From positions 1,054,001 through 1,118,000 of the forward strand of contig CAYSSR010000001.1 of assembly GCA_964433755.1 (NCBI GenBank): a stretch of 64,000 nucleotides of DNA. The letters run 5' to 3'. The notes beneath the pieces were generated by a model. The model made no database searches. It saw only the letters and a program-made list of their open reading frames with translations, and was not told the DNA's origin. This DNA is from JAUVXJ01 sp964433755 (GTDB taxonomy: Bacteria > Chloroflexota > Anaerolineae > UBA7937 > B3-Chlor). Below, piece by piece: positions 35,201-42,919 of this stretch (its first letter is position 1; each line of letters opens with the position of its first letter). The position numbers and the translations under genes were made by a program.

Positions 35201-35823
35201 TGTTTGCTCAGCCGTTTCAGACGGGGAGCGATCTCCTTGATGATGTCGTTGACGCGCAGGAGGTTGTTGCGTGTGTCATCCAGCTTGCGCAGCGCCTGGT
35301 CGCGCTTGGCCTGGTGGATGGCGATGCCGGCTGCCTCCTCGAAGATGCCACGCCGCTCCTCCGGCCTCATGTTCAGACTGGCATCCACCGCGCCCTGGGC
35401 GATGATGGTGTAGGTGTTGCTGCTCACACCTCCCTGGGCCAGGAGCTCTATGATGTCCCTTCGTCTTACGCGACTGTCATTGATGAAGTACTGGTTCTCG
35501 CCAGAGCGGTACGTCCGCCGCTGGATGGTGACTTCGGCGTAGTCGATGGGCAGCCAGCCGGTGGAGTTGTCGAAGGTCAGCGAGACCTCAGCCATGCCCA
35601 CCCGCGAGCGTCCCTGTCCTCCAGCGAAGATCATGTCGTCGCTGCGCTTGGCTCGCAGGGCGCTGTACTTGTGCTCGCCGAGCACCCACCGCAAGGCGTC
35701 GGCCACGTTGCTCTTCCCGCTGCCGTTGGGACCCACGATGGCGGTGATGCCGGACTCGAACTCGAACTCGGTCCTCAAGGCGAAGGTCTTGTAGCCTTGT
35801 AGCTCCAACCTCTTCAGGAACAT
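32239..35823 (-). CDS. smc: Chromosome segregation protein SMC
   Basis: A full-length SMC of 1194 residues. The N-terminal head carries Walker A GPNGSGKSNVADALRWVLGE. Two long coiled coils (about 170-490 and 665-1010) flank a hinge (about 500-650, with VPRGTGVVGLAANLVGIREGLGAV). The C-terminal head has the signature LSGGERALTGVALTFSVL and Walker B FCLLDEVDARLDEVN. It condenses and segregates the chromosome with ScpA/ScpB, which are not in the window. It has its own consensus promoter overlapping the end of rnc and two inverted boxes in its leader (35910-35957). Confidence 0.96.
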   Translation of the reverse strand: MFLKRLELQGYKTFALRTEFEFESGITAIVGPNGSGKSNVADALRWVLGEHKYSALRAKRSDDMIFAGGQGRSRVGMAEVSLTFDNSTGWLPIDYAEVTIQRRTYRSGENQYFINDSRVRRRDIIELLAQGGVSSNTYTIIAQGAVDASLNMRPEERRGIFEEAAGIAIHQAKRDQALRKLDDTRNNLLRVNDIIKEIAPRLKRLSKQAERAREYQEASKKLEAVLETWYGYRWRKVQDESSAAQLEQTRRDEELAAHKRSLEEISLAIDRSRKGQAELRGQLGAWHTESGELHTRLEELQRELAVKQEGHRLIGQRRQEIQQELSPLGASRDARQQRIRELEEDLEHLTAERRQRDSEWAASDDELAGLQRQQRQLEKELSEGREAAFQFATELADLRNRRTQYRERRREIDKQCTGHEETSQQLGNQLQEFAEQIDALGAERDQISRDLHSVLEGQKEKQQAAQESSDRQTELAGRLETARQELSRLHIRQEVLVKAQSELADYSQAVRRLLSERDQLSGIVATVAEVIDVPSELERAVGAALGNLLQAVVIETWQEAERALHLIRKSDAGRVSLLPVDALSSVQPENVPRGTGVVGLAANLVGIREGLGAVLVSLLGSTLVVEDLAIARKLHRERSDLQIVTLSGEAVSTMGALTGGSEASGSVLLAHQRERRDLPQQIAALEKDSDTLETALHGEENRQQALQTQIASLKEKHDQLEQASRNKADEIGSWEVRRERAAQELEWHEVTAQRLQDEIRSLQEKEHELKQQIETTSQKERDIADAVQSAEERLEALDLGPLREKVAGLKTAIAVLERSQESQEATLAGHRTALEQIESQIEDKERRVAELSAEAEELEASIATLTEQTEELRVLVEELSTRIAEAERQSTEHEHEQQRLEQSEAAGRRKLEEHESAHNEAVLKRQRCEDEVRNLQERIEADLETVSLSGEWTRQLPLDIDARLKSLPVVTEVPRGLEADIKHMRRRLRQLGPVDLETVDEYKEVSERHEFLVGQVEDLEKAAVSLRKVATELNRLMEDKFVETFTRIADEFRSFFPRLFNGGQASLELTDPENPLQSGVEIVAQPPGRRRRSIAMLSGGERALTGVALTFSVLKTCATPFCLLDEVDARLDEVNVGRFGQSLEELAEKTQIVVITHNRGTVEAADSIYGVTMGGDGASRVLSLRLEQVDTKVS

Positions 35824-35909
35824 GGTCCCTCAGATACAACAGGCCAACGGACAGCACCTCCGTCGGCCAGATTCTGGTGGTCTGGGTGCCCATGGGTCAC
35901 CACCAGGCC

Positions 35910-35957
35910 ACCACTAGATGTGCACGGCACGCGAGTCACGGCACCACATCTAGTGGT
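35910..35957. promoter_or_regulatory. Paired inverted 13-bp boxes (NrdR-box-like) in the smc leader
   Basis: ACCACTAGATGTG (35910-35922) and its exact reverse complement (35945-35957) are separated by 22 bp, with centres 33 bp apart, close to three helical turns. Each box is itself nearly palindromic and fits much of the published NrdR consensus (CwAnATnTwG core). They lie downstream of the smc -10, where a bound repressor would block elongation. The alternative is an RNA hairpin. Confidence 0.5.
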
Positions 35958-35979
35958 TGTGCCACTCTGTACCGAGCAC

Positions 35980-36008
35980 AGTATATAGCTTGTCGAGCTT
36001 CCTGTCAA
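35980..36008 (-). promoter_or_regulatory. Promoter of smc
   Basis: Minus strand TTGACA, 17 bp, TATACT. The -35 overlaps the TGA stop of rnc. The leader to the smc ATG is about 150 nt. Confidence 0.8.
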
Positions 36009-36706
36009 ACGGTGTCCTTCGCCCTGCCTTTCATGGCCTCCTCGGCAGCTCTTTGTTCTGCCGACTGCTTGCTGCGCCCTTCTCCTCGACCGTAGACCTC
36101 GCCTCCGAGTACCACCTCAACCGTGAATACCTTGGCGTGATCCGGTCCTTGCTCCTTCACCGTACGATAGACCGGAGTGACGCCGAGCTCTCTCTGTGAC
36201 CACTCCTGCAACGCGCTCTTGTGATCGCGGTCCAGGCCACCCTCGACGATCCTGGTCGCTTCTGGCTCCACGAGAGGAAGAACGATGCCCCTGGCTTCGT
36301 CCAGCCCTCTGTCCAGGTAGATGGCTGCTACCAGAGCTTCGAAGACGTCGGCGAGCAGTCCCACGCGGTTCCTGCCGTTTCTCTCATCCTCCCCGTGAGA
36401 CAGGTAGACGTACTGCCCCAGGTCCATGGATTGGGCGAACCGCGCCAGAGTGCTGGCCTTGATCAGGGACGCGCGCACGCTGGTGAGCTCGCCTTCGTTC
36501 ATCTCGGGGTACCGGTGGTACAGGTATTCACCGACCACGAAGTCCAGCAAGGCGTCCCCTAGGTACTCGAGACGTTCGTTGGACTCCAGTTCGAAACCGG
36601 GATTCTCGTTGAGGAACGAGCGATGGACGAGGGCCTGTCGCAGCAGTCCTTCGTTGTTGAACTGTACACCAATCGCTTTCTGAAGTGCAGCCAGGTCTGG
36701 GTCCAT
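36005..36706 (-). CDS. rnc: Ribonuclease III
   Basis: A 233-residue enzyme. The RNase III domain has NERLEYLGDALLDFVVGEYL (signature, near 43-62) and the second acidic site VFEALVAAIYLD. A double-stranded-RNA-binding domain follows (ALQEWSQRELGVTPVYRTV, GEVYGRGEGRSKQSAEQRAAEEAM). It processes rRNA precursors and cuts structured mRNAs. The ATG follows GGGAG and lies 8 bp after the lpdA gene, so it is co-transcribed with lpdA. Confidence 0.96.
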   Translation of the reverse strand: MDPDLAALQKAIGVQFNNEGLLRQALVHRSFLNENPGFELESNERLEYLGDALLDFVVGEYLYHRYPEMNEGELTSVRASLIKASTLARFAQSMDLGQYVYLSHGEDERNGRNRVGLLADVFEALVAAIYLDRGLDEARGIVLPLVEPEATRIVEGGLDRDHKSALQEWSQRELGVTPVYRTVKEQGPDHAKVFTVEVVLGGEVYGRGEGRSKQSAEQRAAEEAMKGRAKDTV

Positions 36707-36713
36707 GTCTCCC

Positions 36714-38105
36714 TCACGTCATCGCGTGGATCGGCCCTTCACCCTGTCCCAGGGCGGCCTCTCTGACGGCTTCGGCAAGCGTTGGGTGGGCGTGGATCGT
36801 AGCCGCCACTTCCTCGGCGGTCGCTCCGCACTGGATAGCCAGTGCTCCCTCGGCGATCAAGTCGGTGGCGTGGGGCCCCATGATGTGCAGACCTAGCACA
36901 CGACCGGTTTCCTGGTCGCAGATCATCTTCACCAGGCCCGTGGTCTGCCCCATAGCCAGGGCGCGCCCGCTGGCGGTGAAGGGGAACCTGCTCTTCTTGT
37001 AGGAGATGCCCTGCTCCTTCGCTTCCTGCTCCATCAGCCCCACGCCGGCGATCTCGGGCATGGTGAACACGCAGTTGGGCACCGCCTCGTAGCTGATAGC
37101 AGCGTCCTTACCCAGAGCGTTCTCCACGGCGACCTCGCCCTCGTGGCTTGCCACGTGAGCCAGCATGTAGCCCCCCGTCACGTCGCCGATGGCGTAGACG
37201 CCGGGCACGTTGGTCTCCAGGTGCTCGTCCACGAGGACGGCGCCCTTCTCTGTCTTCACGCCGATCTCCTGGAGATTCAGACCTTCGGTATATGGCACCC
37301 TGCCGGTGGCAACCAGCACCGTGTCCGCCTGGAGCGTCTCCTCGCCCTTTGGTCCTTCGAAGATTATGTCGAGACCTCCCCTCGCCTCTCGGATCTCCTT
37401 CAGCGGAGAGCGGGTGTGCACGTCCACCCCCTGCTTGCGCAGCGTCTGCTGCTGGCGACGCGCCAGTTCCTCGTCCACCGTGGTGAGGATGGAGGGCAGC
37501 ATCTCGATGATCGTGACCTTGGTGCCCAGTGCGCTGAAGATGGTGGCGAACTCTACACCGATCACCCCGCCACCCACGATGACCAGATCCTCAGGAAGCT
37601 CCTTCAGCGAGACGATCTCGTTGCTGGTGAGGACACCGGGCAGATCCAGGCCGGGGACCGGGGGCTTGGCGGCCACCGACCCTGTGGCCACGATGATCTT
37701 CCGTGCCTCCACCGTCTCGGTGGACCCGTCTGTGACCTTGATCGTGGTGGGAGAGATCAACTGGCCACTTCCGGCGATCACCTCTACCTTGCGGGCTTGC
37801 AGCAGGCTCTCCACGCCCGTCACCAACTGCTCGACCACCTGGTCTTTGCGCGCCATCATCCTGGAGAAATCGAAGCCCGGCTCGCTGACGATGACACCGA
37901 ACTCCTCGGCTCTCTCGATCTCCACCAGCAGCTCGACGCTGCTGACCATGGCCTTGGTGGGGATACAGCCCCAGTTCAAGCACACCCCGCCCACGCGCTG
38001 GCGTTCGATCAACGCCACCTTGGCGCCCAACTGGGCGGCGCGAAGGGCGGCCACGTATCCTCCGGGGCCTGCTCCGATGATACAGATGTCAAACGGATAG
38101 CTCAT
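36714..38105 (-). CDS. lpdA: Dihydrolipoyl dehydrogenase
   Basis: A 463-residue FAD disulfide oxidoreductase. FAD fold CIIGAGPGGYVAALRAAQLG, redox-active pair GGVCLNWGCIPTKAM, NAD fold VIVGGGVIGVEFA, second FAD motif VYAIGDVTGGYMLAH, and the C-terminal dyad HAHPTLAEAVREA with the catalytic His-Glu. It reoxidises dihydrolipoyl groups of 2-oxoacid dehydrogenases or the glycine cleavage system. No E1/E2 or gcv genes are nearby. Its start overlaps the end of the radical SAM gene by 17 bp, so the two are translationally coupled. Confidence 0.95.
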   Translation of the reverse strand: MSYPFDICIIGAGPGGYVAALRAAQLGAKVALIERQRVGGVCLNWGCIPTKAMVSSVELLVEIERAEEFGVIVSEPGFDFSRMMARKDQVVEQLVTGVESLLQARKVEVIAGSGQLISPTTIKVTDGSTETVEARKIIVATGSVAAKPPVPGLDLPGVLTSNEIVSLKELPEDLVIVGGGVIGVEFATIFSALGTKVTIIEMLPSILTTVDEELARRQQQTLRKQGVDVHTRSPLKEIREARGGLDIIFEGPKGEETLQADTVLVATGRVPYTEGLNLQEIGVKTEKGAVLVDEHLETNVPGVYAIGDVTGGYMLAHVASHEGEVAVENALGKDAAISYEAVPNCVFTMPEIAGVGLMEQEAKEQGISYKKSRFPFTASGRALAMGQTTGLVKMICDQETGRVLGLHIMGPHATDLIAEGALAIQCGATAEEVAATIHAHPTLAEAVREAALGQGEGPIHAMT

Positions 38106-38970
38106 GATACCCTTCTCTCTTGAACCTCACCGCACAGCACTCCATCCTCTTGTCTACCGCCAGGCCCAGGTCCTGTGCCAGGGCCACGGCGGACCTGGAC
38201 GGGCTGACGATCACGTTCACCCCAGCCCGCACTGCGAGAGGGTCCAGACGCTCTCGGTAGAGGCCGCGCGGTCTCAAACAGCCCAGGTGCAGTGGTACAC
38301 CAGGAAAACGGAGGCGTGCCTCCACCAGCAGTTCCGCCACTTCCTCAGGTGCAGGCGGATCGCACGCAGCGAAGCGGGTGCCCGGCGTGGGAATGAAGAC
38401 GATGAAGGTCAACCCCACCACACCCAACTCTGCCAGCATCTCCAGGGCACTGTACTCGCCCGACAGCTTTCCGCCCCGGAGGCCCACCGTGATGTGAGGC
38501 ACTACGGTGGCGTACGAGCGAAGAAGCTGGTAGGTGGCCACGTATTCTTCGACTCCGACCTGCAATCCATACACCTCTCGCAGGGTCTCGTCGTCGCCCA
38601 CAAAGTCGAAGGAGACCAGGTCCACGTAGGGCGCGATGAGTTCGGCTTCGCTGTTGCCGATCAAGCCCACGTGCCAGTTCATGATTCTGCCCTGGGACAG
38701 TCGCGCCACGTCGTCGAGATGGCCGGTCACGGGAACCCGGCCCTCTGCGTCGCATCCCCCGGAGACGAGACAACTCGTCGCTTCCTGTGCGTTGGCCTTC
38801 CAGATGGGAGTCATGGACTGAAGATAGTGCCCACCGCAGTGAGCGCAGTCCAGTTCGCAGCAGCCGCCCGTCAGGCTGACCACCAGGGTGTCCAGAGGGT
38901 AGTCGAAGCCAATCACGGGCTCGAAGTTGGCGCAGCGGACGCGCCACGCTTCTTCGGTTCTTTCGTTCAT
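38089..38970 (-). CDS. Radical SAM protein, COG1856/biotin-synthase-like (possible bipartite lipoate synthase subunit)
   Basis: A 293-residue enzyme with the radical SAM motif GCCELDCAHCGGHYLQSM (CxxxCxxC, near residue 38), followed by barrel strands such as MNWHVGLIGNSEAELI and VSFDFVGDD. The C-terminal LHLGCLRPRGLYRERLDPLAVRAGVNVI resembles COG1856 proteins, a group annotated as biotin-synthase homologues. Archaea and some bacteria without LipA use two such proteins (LipS1/LipS2) to insert sulfur into octanoyl groups. Coupling to lpdA, and lipB elsewhere in the window, make a lipoyl role plausible, but only one half is here. Radical SAM is certain; the lipoate role is inference. Confidence 0.75.
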   Translation of the reverse strand: MNERTEEAWRVRCANFEPVIGFDYPLDTLVVSLTGGCCELDCAHCGGHYLQSMTPIWKANAQEATSCLVSGGCDAEGRVPVTGHLDDVARLSQGRIMNWHVGLIGNSEAELIAPYVDLVSFDFVGDDETLREVYGLQVGVEEYVATYQLLRSYATVVPHITVGLRGGKLSGEYSALEMLAELGVVGLTFIVFIPTPGTRFAACDPPAPEEVAELLVEARLRFPGVPLHLGCLRPRGLYRERLDPLAVRAGVNVIVSPSRSAVALAQDLGLAVDKRMECCAVRFKREGYHELSV

Positions 38971-39227
38971 TTGCCAACGCCGGTTCCCACTCGTGTGTAT
39001 CAGGCCTCGGTCACGGAGGGCAAGCGACAGTGGGACGCACTACGCACGAGTGGCTGGTGAGTGTAATCCCGGATGGCCCGATTCCACGCGATGATCGCAC
39101 GGACGTGACACCGAGACAAACCTGCCGCACGGTGTCCAGAGCAGCCTGTCCGGCGGGGCCAGCCGAAGCTCGGCCCAGTATAGCAGACCGCGGGACCCAG
39201 GACAACCTGCATGTCGTGGGTCCGGGT

Positions 39228-39255
39228 TGCTTCGCTGGTGGCAATGTACTATACT
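39228..39255 (+). promoter_or_regulatory. Possible promoter of lepB, in a 303-bp intergenic region
   Basis: TTGCTT, 16 bp, TATACT, 17 bp before the lepB ATG. In the same region a minus-strand pair (TTGTCC, 17 bp, TATACT, about 39176-39204) points toward the radical SAM-lpdA-rnc genes and would give a 200-nt leader. I see no riboswitch or tRNA in that leader. Confidence 0.4.
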
Positions 39256-39272
39256 GATGGTGGGCGACAACC

Positions 39273-39878
39273 ATGGATGAGATAAAGACGGGACCAACGT
39301 ACAGTACTGTGCTGGAAGGACTGCCGGAGCAGGAAGAGGAACGCGTGACTCTCAGGGCGATCCTGAGAGAGGTCATCGAGACCGCGTTTATGACGCTGGT
39401 CATCTTCCTTCTCGTGCGGATGGCCTGTCAGAACTTCCGCATCGAGGGCCACAGCATGGAAGCTAACCTCCACGATGGCCAGTTCCTGATCGTCAACAAG
39501 CTGGTCTACTACGTCCATCCCCCGGAGAGAGGCGACGTCATCGTCTTCCATTCGCCCGCCAACCCCAACAAGGACTTCATCAAGCGCGTCATCGGCTTGC
39601 CGGGCGAGGAGGTGGAGATGACGGACGGGGTCATCTACATCGACGGCGTGCGCCTGGAGGAAACCTATCTCTCCAACCGGGGCCAGAGGTCCTGGGGGCC
39701 TCAAGTGGTCGGGGAGTTCGAGTACTTCGTGTTGGGCGACAACCGGAATAACAGCAGCGACTCGCGTAGTTGGGGTATGCTGGATGGCAACGCCATCATC
39801 GGCAAGGCCTGGGTCTCGTACTGGCCCCTCCAGTATCTGGGACCCGTCCCTCACTACACCTACGCGGCCGTGGAGTAG
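39273..39878 (+). CDS. lepB: Signal peptidase I
   Basis: A 201-residue type I signal peptidase with one N-terminal membrane helix (TAFMTLVIFLLVRM). Catalytic Ser lies in FRIEGHSMEANL and catalytic Lys in DFIKRVIGLPGEEVEM. Boxes D and E are GVRLEETYLSNR and YFVLGDNRNNSSDSR. It removes signal peptides on the outer face of the membrane. It is followed after 8 bp by deoC, probably in the same transcript. Confidence 0.95.
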   Translation: MDEIKTGPTYSTVLEGLPEQEEERVTLRAILREVIETAFMTLVIFLLVRMACQNFRIEGHSMEANLHDGQFLIVNKLVYYVHPPERGDVIVFHSPANPNKDFIKRVIGLPGEEVEMTDGVIYIDGVRLEETYLSNRGQRSWGPQVVGEFEYFVLGDNRNNSSDSRSWGMLDGNAIIGKAWVSYWPLQYLGPVPHYTYAAVE

Positions 39879-39886
39879 GCGCAGCG

Positions 39887-40855
39887 ATGGCTGAGCGGTC
39901 CCTCTCCGCTGATCTCGACGAGCGCCCTATAGTTCCCCTGGTCGAGTTCCCGCCTCAAGACCTGGTAGAGATCGTCCATAGACTGACGCCTGAGAAGCTG
40001 GCTAGCCTGCTGGACGCCACCGATCTCAAAGCCGATACTCAGGAGCCCAAGATCAGGAAGTTGGCTGAGTGGGCGCTGGAGTATGGCTTCGCGTCTGTCT
40101 GCGTCAACCCGGTGGAAGTGGATCTGCTTCCTACGTTGCTCCAGGGCAGCCCCGTCAAGGAGTGCTACGTGATCGACTTTCCACTGGGGAAGTCCTCAGT
40201 GGAGAGCAAGCGGCGGCAAGCGGCGGAGGTAGTGAAGACCAGCCGTAGCATCAGGGGCGAAGGGTCCGGCAAGCTGGAGCTGGACATGGTGATCAACGTA
40301 GGCCGCTTCAAGAGGGACGCGAACTACACTCGAGCGGAGATCGAGGGGGTGGTCGACGGTGCCGACGGCGAGCTGGTCAAGGTCATCATCCGCTCGGGAG
40401 AGTTGACCGAGGAAGAGATCGTGCGGGTCTCCGCGCTGGTCAAGGAGGCCGGAGCCGATTTCGTCAAGAACTCCACCGGCATGGACGTGATGGGCGCCAC
40501 ACCGGAACACCTCCGCCTGATGAGGGAGGCGGTGGGTCCGGACTTCGGCGTGAAGGCTGCCGGAGGAATCTCGGATGCTATGACCGTGGTCAGGCTGGCC
40601 TACGCCGCGGCCAGAGATCCTGAGTTGCTGGACCCTCTCAGGTTCAGGATAGGCACCAGCGCTCCTCTGACCATACTGGCGACCATGGAGTGGGTCAAGG
40701 CCAATCCAGAGGCCTGGGTCGAGGCCGAGGTCATCCCCTGCACCATCTGCCCGAGCGGCCAGACGGACAAGCAGAGGAGAGAGGTGCGGGAGATCTACAT
40801 CCAGAGATGCCGCACCTGTCCTTTCAGGCAGTACAGGAGGGACAAGGACTTCTGA
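39887..40855 (+). CDS. deoC: Deoxyribose-phosphate aldolase with C-terminal Cys-rich tail
   Basis: A 322-residue class I aldolase. Residues 1-280 form the DeoC TIM-barrel with ELVKVIIRSGEL, the Schiff-base Lys in GADFVKNSTGMDV and the second Lys in FGVKAAGGI. It splits 2-deoxyribose-5-phosphate into acetaldehyde and glyceraldehyde-3-phosphate. Unusual is the last 40 residues, with CTICPSGQ and CRTCPFRQY: two CxxC pairs 30 residues apart, fit for a zinc ribbon or an iron-sulfur site; E. coli DeoC (about 259 residues) lacks this. The stop overlaps the start of the AOR gene, giving translational coupling. Confidence 0.9.
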   Translation: MAERSLSADLDERPIVPLVEFPPQDLVEIVHRLTPEKLASLLDATDLKADTQEPKIRKLAEWALEYGFASVCVNPVEVDLLPTLLQGSPVKECYVIDFPLGKSSVESKRRQAAEVVKTSRSIRGEGSGKLELDMVINVGRFKRDANYTRAEIEGVVDGADGELVKVIIRSGELTEEEIVRVSALVKEAGADFVKNSTGMDVMGATPEHLRLMREAVGPDFGVKAAGGISDAMTVVRLAYAAARDPELLDPLRFRIGTSAPLTILATMEWVKANPEAWVEAEVIPCTICPSGQTDKQRREVREIYIQRCRTCPFRQYRRDKDF

Positions 40856-42675
40856 TGACCGGGGGTGGCTACCACGGGAAGATCCTGAGAGTGAATCTCA
40901 GCCAGGGCAAAGTCACCACAGAGCCTCTGGCAGAGGAGATGGCCCGAGACTACGTCGGTGGTCGGGGGCTGGGAAGCGCCATCCTGTGGCAGGAGCTTCC
41001 GGCTCAGATAGATCCTCTCTCGGCCCAGAACAGGTTGATCTTCGTCACCGGCCCCCTGAACGGCACCGGAGCGGCGCTTTCCTCTCGCTACGAGGTGGTT
41101 ACCAAGTCGCCCCTCACCAACACCATCCTGAGCGCCAATTCCGGCGGCCGTTTCCCCATCGCTTTCAAGAAGACTGGGTACGATGCCATTGTGATAGAGG
41201 GCACCGCCAAGAAGCCCTGCTATCTGTGGGTGGACGATGAGAAGGCCGAGTTGAGGGACGCCTCGGGAGTGTGGGGTTTGGACACCCATCAAACGACCGA
41301 GACGTTGCTCCGGGCGACGTCGGCCCAGGCGTCGGTGGCTTGCATCGGTCCCGCTGGCGAGCGGGGAGTGCTCTACGCCTCGTTGATGAACGAGATGGAC
41401 CGGGCGGCCGGAAGGGGCGGCGCGGGCTGCGTCATGGGCTCGAAGAACCTGAAGGCGGTCGTGGTCCAAGGGAGCCACAAGACGCCTGTGGCCGATCGTG
41501 ACGGGTTTCAGGAGGCCAGGAAGCGGGCGTTGACGATGGTCAGCGAGGCCCCCATCACCAAGAACGCCCTCAAGGAGTACGGTACCGCAGTCCTGATCAA
41601 CATCATCAATCAGTTCGGCGCCCTGCCCACCCGTAACTTCCAGGAGGGGTACTTCCCGGACGCCGATTCCGTGTCCGGGGAGACGCTCAAGGAGCTCCTC
41701 TACGAGCGGAGCGTGGGCTGCGCCACCTGCTCTGTGGCCTGCGGCAGAGGCACCAGGACTACCCATCGCAGCGGTGAGGGACCTGAGTACGAGACGATGT
41801 GGGCTCTAGGCCCCATGTGCGGGGTGAAGGACCTGGAGCAAATCACCGAGGCCAACTACAACTGCAACGAGCAGGGCTTCGATACCATCTCCGCGGGCAG
41901 CACCATCGCCTGCGCTATGGAGTTGTGGGAGAGAGGATATCTGGACCAGGCTACCAGGGACATGATCCGCGACCAACTGGGCACGGAGCTTCGTTTCGGG
42001 AACGGCCAGGCGGTGCTGAAGTGCACGGAGCTCATCGGTCGCAACGAGGGCTTCGGCGAGGATCTGGCCAAGGGATCGCTGCGGCTGGCCTCGCGCTTCG
42101 GTCACCCGGAGCTGTCCATGAGTGTCAAGGGGCTGGAGCTCGCGGCCTACGATCCCCGGGGCTTCAAGTCCATGGGCCTGGCCTACGCCACCTCCACGAG
42201 GGGCGGTTGCCACCTGCGAGCCTACTTCATCGGTCCCGAGGCCCTGGCTACCCCCTACGCGGTGGATCGGTTCGCTACCGCCGGCAAGGCCGCCTTGGTG
42301 ATCCTCTACCAGGACCTGAGCGCCCTCATCGACTCCCTGGGGCTGTGTATCTTCACCATCTTCGCCCTCAACCCCGAGCACTACGCCAGTTTGCTCTCTT
42401 CGGTGACGGGCGAGCCTCTGGACGGCAAGCAGATTCTCTCCATCGGCGAGAGGATCTGGAACCTGGAGCGGTTGTTCAACCTCCGCGAGGGCTTCACCAG
42501 GGAAGACGATACGCTGCCGCCCAGGTTCTCCCAGGAGACCTTGCCCCGCGGCCACTCCAAGGGCCAAACGGTGGACCTCGATCCCCTGCTGGAGGAGTAC
42601 TACGCGCTGCGGGGCTGGGATGCCAGCGGCGTGCCCGGTTCGCAGAAGCTGGGTGAGCTGGGCCTCGAGGTCTAG
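40855..42675 (+). CDS. aor: Aldehyde:ferredoxin oxidoreductase family protein (tungsten/molybdenum)
   Basis: A 606-residue AOR. The N-terminal domain starts GKILRVNLSQGKV and contains YVGGRGLGSAILW and SRYEVVTKSPLTNTI. The cofactor region is DRAAGRGGAGCVMGSKNLKAV. The 4Fe-4S motif CATCSVACG lies near residue 289, with a likely fourth Cys near residue 497. AOR enzymes oxidise aldehydes to acids and reduce ferredoxin using a tungsten bis-pyranopterin. Coupling to deoC suggests acetaldehyde or glyceraldehyde-3-phosphate as the substrate. No moaD-like gene or ferredoxin gene is adjacent; tRNA-Glu follows after 170 bp. Confidence 0.92.
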   Translation: MTGGGYHGKILRVNLSQGKVTTEPLAEEMARDYVGGRGLGSAILWQELPAQIDPLSAQNRLIFVTGPLNGTGAALSSRYEVVTKSPLTNTILSANSGGRFPIAFKKTGYDAIVIEGTAKKPCYLWVDDEKAELRDASGVWGLDTHQTTETLLRATSAQASVACIGPAGERGVLYASLMNEMDRAAGRGGAGCVMGSKNLKAVVVQGSHKTPVADRDGFQEARKRALTMVSEAPITKNALKEYGTAVLINIINQFGALPTRNFQEGYFPDADSVSGETLKELLYERSVGCATCSVACGRGTRTTHRSGEGPEYETMWALGPMCGVKDLEQITEANYNCNEQGFDTISAGSTIACAMELWERGYLDQATRDMIRDQLGTELRFGNGQAVLKCTELIGRNEGFGEDLAKGSLRLASRFGHPELSMSVKGLELAAYDPRGFKSMGLAYATSTRGGCHLRAYFIGPEALATPYAVDRFATAGKAALVILYQDLSALIDSLGLCIFTIFALNPEHYASLLSSVTGEPLDGKQILSIGERIWNLERLFNLREGFTREDDTLPPRFSQETLPRGHSKGQTVDLDPLLEEYYALRGWDASGVPGSQKLGELGLEV

Positions 42676-42805
42676 ATAGCCGAGCTCGGCAAATCGGTTG
42701 CGGATTCTGGAGGAAGTCCACGGCAGCGCCCCACGAGTCTCCCAGGTCGAGTGTGAGGCTGGCGCTTATGTCAACTGCGTGAGAATCCACTGCCCCATTG
42801 TCAAC

Positions 42806-42834
42806 TTGACCCAGGTGCGGGTCGCGGCTATAAT
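42806..42834 (+). promoter_or_regulatory. Promoter of tRNA-Glu
   Basis: TTGACC, 17 bp, TATAAT, with the -10 box ending 12 bp before the mature tRNA end. Confidence 0.85.
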
Positions 42835-42846
42835 AGTGGAGTAAGT

Positions 42847-42919
42847 GCCCCCATCGTCTAGTGGACTAGGACACCACCCTTTCAAGGTGGCGACGCGGAT
42901 TCGAATTCCGCTGGGGGCA
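42847..42919 (+). tRNA. tRNA-Glu (TTC)
   Basis: Complete cloverleaf: acceptor GCCCCCA/TGGGGGC, anticodon stem CCACC/GGTGG with loop CTTTCAA (anticodon TTC), T-loop TTCGAAT, discriminator A; CCA is not encoded. The last 13 bases are repeated at 59157-59169, so this is the integration target of the element. The antisense strand also encodes the last codons of the recombinase gene. Confidence 0.96.

Noticed and set aside
38975..39180. Possible riboswitch in the long leader of the radical SAM gene
   Set aside because: No conserved riboswitch motif or strong paired architecture could be recognised by eye.
42866..42919. Antisense overlap of recombinase and tRNA as an assembly error
   Set aside because: The cloverleaf is intact, the promoter is correct and the 13-bp repeat has a matching copy with a tRNA-type terminator, so the junction is consistent with real integration.
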